A stretch of DNA of 5,560 nucleotides from the NCBI GenBank assembly GCA_016210435.1, contig JACQUF010000415.1:1-5560 (forward strand), in the 5' to 3' direction. Under the pieces are notes generated by a model. The model was not told the DNA's origin and searched no databases. It saw only the letters and a list, made by a program, of their open reading frames with translations. The position numbers were made by a program, and so were the translations under genes. Numbering within the stretch: position 1 is the first letter of the stretch; each line of letters begins with the position of its first letter. The stretch is from Chloroflexota bacterium. GTDB taxonomy: Bacteria > Chloroflexota > Dehalococcoidia > Lucifugimonadales > Lucifugimonadaceae. Positions 1 through 4,917 of the stretch are shown here, one piece after another.

Positions 1-1
1 C

Positions 2-271
2 AAACCCGTTGTGTTGAAGATGCGCGCGGGGCCGACCGGGAAGCTCTACGGGTCGGTCACTTCCGCCGCGGTCGCCGAAAAACTCAAGGAGATGACGGGG
101 CGCGACGTCGATCGTCGTGGGATCCGCCTGCCGGCGCCGGTGCGCGAACTGGGTCAACACAAGGTGCATGTGAGGCTGCACGAGGACGCCGAACTCGATC
201 TCGACCTCATCGTCGAGTCCGATTCCGAGCAAGTCGCTGCGGCCTCGACGGAGGGGGCCGAGGAGGCCTAG
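2..271 (+). CDS. rplI: 50S ribosomal protein L9, C-terminal part (5' end outside window)
   Basis: This is the C-terminal 89 residues of ribosomal protein L9, which binds 23S rRNA in the large subunit and helps maintain reading-frame fidelity. The frame is open from base 2, so the gene begins upstream. The visible part starts in the linker region (KPVVLKMRAGPTGKLYGSVT) and holds the whole C-terminal domain. The family signature GKLYGSVTSAAVAE is clear, followed by IRLPAPVRELGQHKVHVRLHED, the usual 'I..LG.h.V.v.LH.dV' pattern. Full L9 is about 150 residues, so about 60% is present. The last 16 or so residues form an acidic, Ala/Glu-rich tail (ending STEGAEEA) beyond the conserved domain, which is common in this family. 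It lies 11 bp upstream of dnaB, the classical rplI-dnaB neighbourhood, so the two are probably in one operon with rpsF, ssb and rpsR upstream (inferred, not visible). Confidence 0.95.
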   Translation, partial: KPVVLKMRAGPTGKLYGSVTSAAVAEKLKEMTGRDVDRRGIRLPAPVRELGQHKVHVRLHEDAELDLDLIVESDSEQVAAASTEGAEEA

Positions 272-282
272 CGTCGGGATAA

Positions 283-1665
283 TTGCTTGCGGAGAGGCTG
301 CCACCCCATGACATCCAGGCTGAAGATGCGGTAATCGGATCGCTGCTCGTCGACGGGAGCGCGATCACCCGCATCACGGGGTTTCTGCAACCCGACCACT
401 TCTACCGCGAGCGCAATCGCTGGTGCTATGAGGCCTGCAGGGCCCTGTTCGACCGCGACGATGCGGTCAACCAGGTAACGGTCGCCCATGAACTCGAAAG
501 CAAGGCGCGGCTTTCCGATGTCGGGGGGAGCGCGTATCTCAGCTACCTGATTTCCACGACGCCGACATCGGTCCACATCGAGCATTACGCCCGGATCGTG
601 CAGCGGACCGCGGTCATGCGGCAGCTGATCTCAACCGCGAACGAGATCGCCGCGATCGGATACGCGGATATTCCCGACGTGGACAACGCGATCGGCCAGG
701 CCGAGGACCTGCTGTTCCGCATCCGGTCCGGACATGCCAGCCGCGATTTCACGCCGCTGCGGCAAGCACTGGACACATACCTCGAGGAAACGACATCGCT
801 CCCGGACTCGTCGGACCTCAGCCGGGCGCCGATCCCTACCGGCTTCAAGGACCTGGACGCGCTCCTCGGGGGACTGCACCGTTCCGACATGCTGGTGCTC
901 GCAGCACGGCCGAGCATTGGCAAGAGCACGCTCGCTCTCAATATCTGCCGCAATGCGGCCGCCGCAGGCGCGATCGTCGGCATCTTCAGCCTGGAAATGG
1001 GGCGGGAACAGATCGCGATGCGCCTCTTATCGGCAGAGGCGCGCGTCGACACAAACCGCCTGCGGCGCAGGCTCACCGACCAGCACGAAGACGCTCGCAT
1101 CGTGGATTCGATCGGCGTGCTTTCCGACCTCCCGATCTATGTCGACGACACGCCGATCCAGACTCCCAGTGAAATGCGTGCGAAGGCGAGACGGCTCCAG
1201 ATGGAGCGCGGGCTTGACCTCCTTCTTGTCGACTACATGCAGCTCATCTACGGGAGCAACCGGCGTGGCGATGCCAACCGTGTACAGGAGATGAGCGAGA
1301 TATCGCGAGCCCTTAAGAGCATGGCACGGGACCTCAATGTTCCTGTCCTGGCGGTCTCGCAGCTGAGCCGTGCGATCGAACAGCGGCCTTCCCACCGTCC
1401 AGTGCTTTCTGACCTACGGGAGAGCGGCAGCATCGAGCAGGACGCCGACATCGTTATGTTCATCCACCGCGAGGACAAGTACACAAGCCGGGACGAATGG
1501 GCCCGCGATCACCCTGGCGAGGAGTATCCCCAGAACCTGGCCGAAATCATGGTCGCCAAGCACCGCCATGGGCCGACCGACGCCGTCAGGCTGGTGATCC
1601 GGGAAAACGTCGCACGGTTCGATGACGCCGCCCGGGTGAGCGTGCGCGCCGGTGAACGGGCCTAG
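283..1665 (+). CDS. dnaB: Replicative DNA helicase DnaB
   Basis: This is the hexameric 5'-3' replicative helicase that unwinds the fork and recruits primase. At 460 residues it has the normal family length. Residues 7-110 form the DnaB N-terminal domain, opening with PPHDIQAEDAVIGSLL. A helical linker follows, then the RecA-type ATPase domain from about residue 186 (TGFKDLDALLGGLHRSDMLVLAARP). Walker A is ARPSIGKST (208-216, K214), SLEMG with catalytic-type E238 follows, and Walker B is LDLLLVDYMQ (D317). Further motifs are AVSQLSRAIEQR (357-368), LSDLRESGSIEQDAD (375-389) and the finger region AKHRHGPT (425-432, K426/R428). In that last motif the common N-G-P-T-G reads H-G-P-T-D, a mild deviation. 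The TTG start at 283 directly follows an in-frame TAA (280-282). The next possible start, CTG at 298, would trim conserved sequence. Only a weak purine stretch (CGGGA, 275-279) precedes it, so coupling to rplI translation is likely. No intein or other insertion is present. Confidence 0.97.
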   Translation: MLAERLPPHDIQAEDAVIGSLLVDGSAITRITGFLQPDHFYRERNRWCYEACRALFDRDDAVNQVTVAHELESKARLSDVGGSAYLSYLISTTPTSVHIEHYARIVQRTAVMRQLISTANEIAAIGYADIPDVDNAIGQAEDLLFRIRSGHASRDFTPLRQALDTYLEETTSLPDSSDLSRAPIPTGFKDLDALLGGLHRSDMLVLAARPSIGKSTLALNICRNAAAAGAIVGIFSLEMGREQIAMRLLSAEARVDTNRLRRRLTDQHEDARIVDSIGVLSDLPIYVDDTPIQTPSEMRAKARRLQMERGLDLLLVDYMQLIYGSNRRGDANRVQEMSEISRALKSMARDLNVPVLAVSQLSRAIEQRPSHRPVLSDLRESGSIEQDADIVMFIHREDKYTSRDEWARDHPGEEYPQNLAEIMVAKHRHGPTDAVRLVIRENVARFDDAARVSVRAGERA

Positions 1666-1667
1666 CC

Positions 1668-2372
1668 GTGGTCAGCGGTGGTTTTCCAGCGGGGGTTTCG
1701 TTCACCCCGGTCCCGTCGCCGCTGTTCGGCGAGCTTCTCGCCGGGATCAGCGACGCAGCGGAACTTCGCGTGACCCTGAGGTTCATATGGCTGGCCAGCC
1801 AGAAGAAGGGCGCCCCGCGGACCGTCGGCGCGGCAGAGATGGCCGCGGACCGAGTGATTGCCTCCGCACTGCAGCTTCAGGGAGAAGCTCTCGAAAACGC
1901 GGTGCTCGATTCGCTGCGCGCCGCGGCGGCGCGCGGGACGCTGCTCAGGGTCAAATTGGCGGATGGAACCGACACGTTCTGCCTCAACACAGAACCGGAA
2001 CGGCGGGCTGCGGCTCGAATGGCAAACGCGGCTGGCATGACCGGGCGCCAACCTGCTGCTGCGTCTGAACCTCCGCCACAAAGAGTCGAACGTCCCAACA
2101 TATTCGTGCTGTATGAGCAGAACATCGGCCCGCTGACGCCGATCGTTGGTCAGCTGCTGAAGGATGCCCAGCTGTCCTATCCAACCGAATGGATCGAAGA
2201 AGCAGTTCAGATCGCCGTGCAGAACAATGCCCGCAATTGGAAATATGTCTCTGCGATTCTCGAACGATGGGCGGGCGAAGGTAGGCCCCGTGAACAATCT
2301 CGAAGAGATCTTCAAGAAGATCGGCTCGAACCATACCGGCGAGCGTACGGCCGCTACCTCAAGCGAGCCTGA
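1668..2372 (+). CDS. DnaD-domain primosomal/replication protein
   Basis: This is a 234-residue protein with a C-terminal DnaD-like (DnaD/DnaB_2) domain at about 144-206. The diagnostic run is YEQNIGPLTPIVGQLLKDA, followed by YPTEWIEEAVQIAVQNNARNW. It ends in the YxxxIxxxW motif (Y193, I197, W201) that in Bacillus DnaD contributes to DNA binding. Residues 12-108 look like the N-terminal winged-helix-like region, including an 'ELRVTLRFIWLASQKKG' stretch and an 'AARGTLLRV...FCLNTE' ending. A Pro/Ala/Gln-rich linker (126-142) separates the halves, and the tail after 206 is strongly basic. In Firmicutes, DnaD acts with DnaB/DnaI to load the replicative helicase. A similar role here is inferred from the domain and from its place between dnaB and an ATPase. 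GTG at 1668 is the only practical start, because TGA at 1653 closes the frame and the conserved sequence begins near residue 12. It lies 2 bp after the dnaB stop, which implies translational coupling. The 3' end overlaps the next gene by 83 bp. Confidence 0.9.
   Translation: MVSGGFPAGVSFTPVPSPLFGELLAGISDAAELRVTLRFIWLASQKKGAPRTVGAAEMAADRVIASALQLQGEALENAVLDSLRAAAARGTLLRVKLADGTDTFCLNTEPERRAAARMANAAGMTGRQPAAASEPPPQRVERPNIFVLYEQNIGPLTPIVGQLLKDAQLSYPTEWIEEAVQIAVQNNARNWKYVSAILERWAGEGRPREQSRRDLQEDRLEPYRRAYGRYLKRA
2277..2281 (+). promoter_or_regulatory. Ribosome-binding site of the twin-AAA+ ATPase gene
   Basis: GAAGG lies 8 bases before GTG at 2290, inside the coding sequence of the upstream DnaD-domain gene. 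It favours GTG 2290 over the earlier in-frame ATG at 2164, which would extend the overlap to 209 bp with unrelated, low-quality sequence. Confidence 0.5.
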
Positions 2373-3702
2373 ACAGGCCGCGACCGGGCCCGAATGCGGC
2401 GTCTGCGGCGGCCTGCGCTGGTTAGCCGTTGAAGCCGAGATCGGCTCGCCTGATTTCGGCCGGGTCAAGCCGTGTGCGTGCCAGGCCGCGGCATGGGGCG
2501 GCGCCCAGTCCGATCTGATCCGCCGGTACAGCCAGCTCGGGGCGCTCGACCGTCTGACATTCGCCAATCTTTATCCGGATGGACGGCCGGGGTTTGCAGA
2601 GCCGGCATCGTTCCGCCGCGCTTTACGGGACGCTGAAGCCTTCGCTGCTGACCCACACGGTTGGCTCGTCATACTCGGCCCAAGCGGGTGCGGAAAGACC
2701 CACCTCGCTGCCGCGGTTGCCAACGCGCTCGTGCAGGCGGAAATACCGGTCCTCTACACGTCCGCGCCGGATTTACTCGACCACCTGCGGGGATCTTACG
2801 AGACCGGGGCGTCCGTGGCCTACGAAGCGCTGTTTCAGCGGGTCGTAGACGCGCCGGTCCTGATCATGGATGACGTCGGATCGCACAACGCGTCGCCGTG
2901 GGCCCAGGAAAAACTGGACCAGATCCTCACCCGGCGCTACAACGCACGGCGGCCGACCGTCGTCACGTCTTCGAGCGACGAAACATCGCTTGATGATCGC
3001 CTACGGACCCGCATGCTCGACCCGGTTCTCTCTACCGTCTGCCGGATAACGCACGCAAGGACCACCGGCGGCCTGGAGAACAACTGGATCCATCCCGCGA
3101 TGCTCGAGCAGATGACCTTTGACAGGTTCTCAGTCAAGGGTCCCCGACTGCCTGCCGAGGCCCAGGCGTCGCTTCGGGCGGCGCTCCGGGCCTGCCAGGT
3201 ATTCGCGAACGAACCCGACGGCTGGCTCCTGCTCACGGGCCCGACGGGAACAGGCAAGACCCACCTCGCAGTCGCAATAGCGCGTGAACGCTACGAGAAG
3301 GGCGCGCCGGTGATGTTCAGCTTCGTCCCCGACCTGCTCGACCACCTGCGACTCGCTTTCGCGCCCGAGAGCCGGGTCAGCTACGACGCCCTGTTCGAAG
3401 AGGTCAAATCAACCGAACTGTTGATCCTGGATGACCTCGGATCGGAGAGCGCCACGCCGTGGGCGGAAGAAAAGCTCTATCAGCTGATCGTCCACCGGCA
3501 TAACCTCCGGCTGCCCACGGTCATCACGAGCCGCCTGACCCTGGATGCGACGGAGGACAAAGCGACGGCGAACCGGGGAGCTCGCCGAACCCCGCAGCGG
3601 CTCACGTTCAGCGACGCGATCGGCTCCAGGCTGAAGGACCAGCGCGTCGTCGCAATCCTCCCTCTTATCGCCCCCGACTACCGGGACGAAACCGGGCGTT
3701 AG
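2290..3702 (+). CDS. Tandem AAA+ DnaC/DnaI/IstB-like ATPase, putative DnaB helicase loader
   Basis: This is a 470-residue protein with three parts. Residues 36-64 form a probable zinc site, C36-x2-C39 ... C62-x-C64, within a 'CGVCGG...GSPDFGRVKPCAC' context. Residues about 89-255 are AAA+ domain 1: Walker A GPSGCGKTHLA (130-140), PDLLDHLR (160-167), AYEALF, Walker B VLIMDDVGS (190-198), PWAQEKL, PTVVTSS (222-228) and RLRTRMLD with the putative finger R241. Residues about 276-462 are AAA+ domain 2: Walker A GPTGTGKTHLA (317-327), PDLLDHLR (347-354), SYDALF, Walker B LLILDDLGS (377-385), PWAEEKL, PTVITSR (409-415) and GSRLKD (R447). Both sites keep GKT and DD, so both look ATP-competent. Bacterial relatives (DnaC, DnaI, IstB) usually have one such domain. 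Position after dnaB and the DnaD gene points to helicase loading (inferred). IstB is a transposition helper, but no transposase or IS ends are seen here. Start GTG 2290 is chosen for its RBS and because the Cys motif begins 35 residues later with no start codon between. Confidence 0.88.
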   Translation: MNNLEEIFKKIGSNHTGERTAATSSEPEQAATGPECGVCGGLRWLAVEAEIGSPDFGRVKPCACQAAAWGGAQSDLIRRYSQLGALDRLTFANLYPDGRPGFAEPASFRRALRDAEAFAADPHGWLVILGPSGCGKTHLAAAVANALVQAEIPVLYTSAPDLLDHLRGSYETGASVAYEALFQRVVDAPVLIMDDVGSHNASPWAQEKLDQILTRRYNARRPTVVTSSSDETSLDDRLRTRMLDPVLSTVCRITHARTTGGLENNWIHPAMLEQMTFDRFSVKGPRLPAEAQASLRAALRACQVFANEPDGWLLLTGPTGTGKTHLAVAIARERYEKGAPVMFSFVPDLLDHLRLAFAPESRVSYDALFEEVKSTELLILDDLGSESATPWAEEKLYQLIVHRHNLRLPTVITSRLTLDATEDKATANRGARRTPQRLTFSDAIGSRLKDQRVVAILPLIAPDYRDETGR

Positions 3703-3828
3703 CGTCGGCCCTGGTCCGCGTGAGGCCGGAGGTAAGGGGCGGGGCGCGTGCAGTCGTACCCGGTGGATACCCCGGGCGCTTCCCGAAAACGCTAAGCTTG
3801 TCGGCCGCAGTCAGAGGGAGGCAGCAGC
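3703..3828. other. 126-bp spacer between replication block and hydrolase block
   Basis: No gene is seen here. Two weak inverted repeats are present: CGGCC/GGCCG (3706-3710 and 3724-3728, 13-base loop) and CCCGG/CCGGG (3759-3763 and 3772-3776, 8-base loop). Neither is followed by a T-run, so a factor-independent terminator is not supported. I found no -35/-10 pair close to the sigma-70 consensus. A promoter for the hydrolase pair may still lie here, since this is the only sizeable gap in the window. Confidence 0.35.
3816..3821 (+). promoter_or_regulatory. Strong Shine-Dalgarno of the AstE/AspA-family gene
   Basis: GGGAGG lies 7 bases before TTG at 3829. It settles the use of this TTG start. 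The frame is closed upstream by TAA at 3793-3795, and the next in-frame ATG would remove the zinc-site region of the enzyme. Confidence 0.75.
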
Positions 3829-4917
3829 TTGGCTACATCGCGTGCGCGGGCAGCCCGCGTCAAAGCGGGCATCAACAAGAAGATCGTCCGGCAGCGTCAC
3901 CGCTCAGGGAACGTCGTCGAAATCCCTGTCGCCACAATTACCGGCGCGAAGGCCGGTCCGACATTCGCACTAATTGCGGGCATGCACGCGGGCGAATACG
4001 CTGGCGTTCTTGCGTGCCAAAAGCTGATCCAGACGATCGATCCCGCAAAGCTGAGTGGCCGGCTGATCGTGATTCCGGTGTTCTCCACCAAAGCGTTCAT
4101 GTGGCGCAACATGCAGCTCTCACCGGTCGACCAGCGCGAGGTGCACTACTACCTTCCCGGCAACCCTGAGGGAAGCTACACCGAATTCCAGGTAGACGTG
4201 CTCTGGTCGGTCATCAAGAGCGCGAACTACGTCATCGACATGCATGCCGGGGAATTCGCGCAGGCGCTGATGCCCTGGGTACCGGTGCCGATGGTCGGTC
4301 CGAGGGAAGTCCAAGAGGCGTCGAAAGCGATCGCCGAGGGCTTCCGGGTCGAATACCTCGAGCTTCGCAGGAGTGTCGATCGAATCCCGAGGCTTGCTGC
4401 CTTCCTTTCGGAGCGTGGCATTGCGAACGTCTGGGCCGAGATCGGAAAGAACGGCCTGCCAATCCCGGAACATGTTTCGATGCAATACGACGGCGCGGTC
4501 GCCGCGATGCAGACTTTCGGAATGCTTCCCGGAAGGCCGCCCCGGCTGCCCCACAAGTGGATCGGTAGCCGCCGTTATCAGGCCACCGCGGACCGGTCAG
4601 GCGTCTGGTATTCGGCGGTCAAGGAAGGCGACATTGTCAAAGAGGGCCAGCTGCTCGGGCACCTTAGGGACTACTTTGGCGAAGTCCTCCAGACGTATAC
4701 CGCGCCGTTCCGGGGCATCGTGCTCTACTACTGGTCGAGCCCGGCCATCAACCATCGCCGCCGCCCCCATGGCTACAGCTGGCATTCCGGCCTCGTGAGC
4801 CTGGCCAGCCTCGCCGAAGACGAAAGCGGTGAGGACAGTCAAGGGATCCCTTCGCCCCGTAGGGGAGAAGGTGGCCGCAGGCCGGATGAGGGTGCGGGTG
4901 AGGGGAGGCGTCGCTGA
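3829..4917 (+). CDS. Succinylglutamate desuccinylase/aspartoacylase (AstE/AspA)-family zinc hydrolase
   Basis: This is a 362-residue zinc-dependent hydrolase of the AstE/AspA group, related to M14 carboxypeptidases, which cleave amide-linked acyl groups from amino acids. Zinc ligands are readable as H53 and E56 in GMHAGEYAG and H139 in VIDMHAGE. The probable catalytic base is E204 in VWAEIGKNG. After about residue 245 a beta-rich, biotinyl/lipoyl-like C-terminal region carries 'SGVWYSAVKEGDIVKEGQLLGHL' and ends near HSGLVSLASL (319-328), as in family members. Two features are odd. The usual NxR-x-F/Y-P-G motif that positions the substrate carboxylate reads HYYLPGNPEGS (106-116), without the arginine. 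Residues 329-362 are a low-complexity Arg/Gly/Glu tail encoded by a repeat element. The exact substrate cannot be assigned, and 'deacylase' is safer than desuccinylase. TTG 3829 is the start (strong RBS, TAA upstream). The stop overlaps the next ATG by one base, so the gene is coupled to the M19 gene. No signal peptide is evident, which suggests a cytoplasmic enzyme. Confidence 0.88.
   Translation: MATSRARAARVKAGINKKIVRQRHRSGNVVEIPVATITGAKAGPTFALIAGMHAGEYAGVLACQKLIQTIDPAKLSGRLIVIPVFSTKAFMWRNMQLSPVDQREVHYYLPGNPEGSYTEFQVDVLWSVIKSANYVIDMHAGEFAQALMPWVPVPMVGPREVQEASKAIAEGFRVEYLELRRSVDRIPRLAAFLSERGIANVWAEIGKNGLPIPEHVSMQYDGAVAAMQTFGMLPGRPPRLPHKWIGSRRYQATADRSGVWYSAVKEGDIVKEGQLLGHLRDYFGEVLQTYTAPFRGIVLYYWSSPAINHRRRPHGYSWHSGLVSLASLAEDESGEDSQGIPSPRRGEGGRRPDEGAGEGRRR
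4849..4908. repeat. GC-rich hairpin repeat element read through as a C-terminal tail
   Basis: CCTTC-g-CCCC (4849-4858) pairs with GGGG-a-GAAGG (4862-4871) around a GTA loop, giving nine pairs with one G/A mismatch. A second short palindrome, GGCC-GCA-GGCC (4873-4883), follows, and then a G-rich run ending GGGTGAGGGGAGG. The pattern, and the peptide it encodes (residues 341-360, SPRRGEGG then RRPDEGAGEG), matches a type of dispersed intergenic repeat found in many GC-rich bacteria, as recalled from general knowledge. Only one copy is visible here, so its repeated nature in this genome is inferred. It lies inside the 3' end of the AstE-family gene and runs up to the start of the M19 gene. Confidence 0.65.
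4902..4908 (+). promoter_or_regulatory. Shine-Dalgarno of the M19 dipeptidase gene
   Basis: GGGGAGG lies 8 bases before ATG at 4917, within the last codons of the preceding gene and at the right edge of the hairpin repeat. It supports ATG 4917 as the start and independent re-initiation at the TGATG junction. Confidence 0.7.

Noticed and set aside
269..277. Shared TAGCGTCGG after two stop codons (also at 3700-3708)
   Set aside because: A nine-base match including the stop codon is expected by chance in GC-rich DNA. There is no flanking similarity.
585..1100. Open reading frame of 171 codons on the - strand within dnaB
   Set aside because: It is a shadow of the conserved helicase gene. Its Ser/Arg-rich translation has no domain.
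2164..2289. Longer N-terminus for the twin-AAA+ ATPase, starting at ATG 2164
   Set aside because: The added 42 residues are the out-of-frame reading of the conserved DnaD domain. GTG 2290 has a well-spaced GAAGG and a sensible N-terminus.
1662..2567. Open reading frame of 301 codons on the - strand
   Set aside because: It runs antisense to the end of dnaB, the whole DnaD gene and the loader start. Its translation shows no recognisable family and has the Arg/Ser/Pro-rich look of a shadow frame in GC-rich DNA.
2290..3702. IstB transposition helper, suggesting an insertion sequence
   Set aside because: There is no IstA transposase, terminal inverted repeats or target duplications. The gene has a different architecture (Cys motif plus two AAA+ domains) and sits in a conserved-looking replication operon.
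3706..3728. Factor-independent terminator after the loader gene
   Set aside because: The stem is only 5 bp with a 13-base loop and no T-run follows.
3720..4169. Open reading frame of 149 codons on the + strand across the spacer and AstE-family start
   Set aside because: It overlaps the well-supported zinc-hydrolase frame, and its translation is Arg/Gly-rich without any motif.
4849..4871. CRISPR-like or terminator hairpin at the AstE-family 3' end
   Set aside because: It is a single copy with no spacers and no T-run. It lies within coding sequence immediately before a coupled gene, so a dispersed hairpin repeat explains it better.
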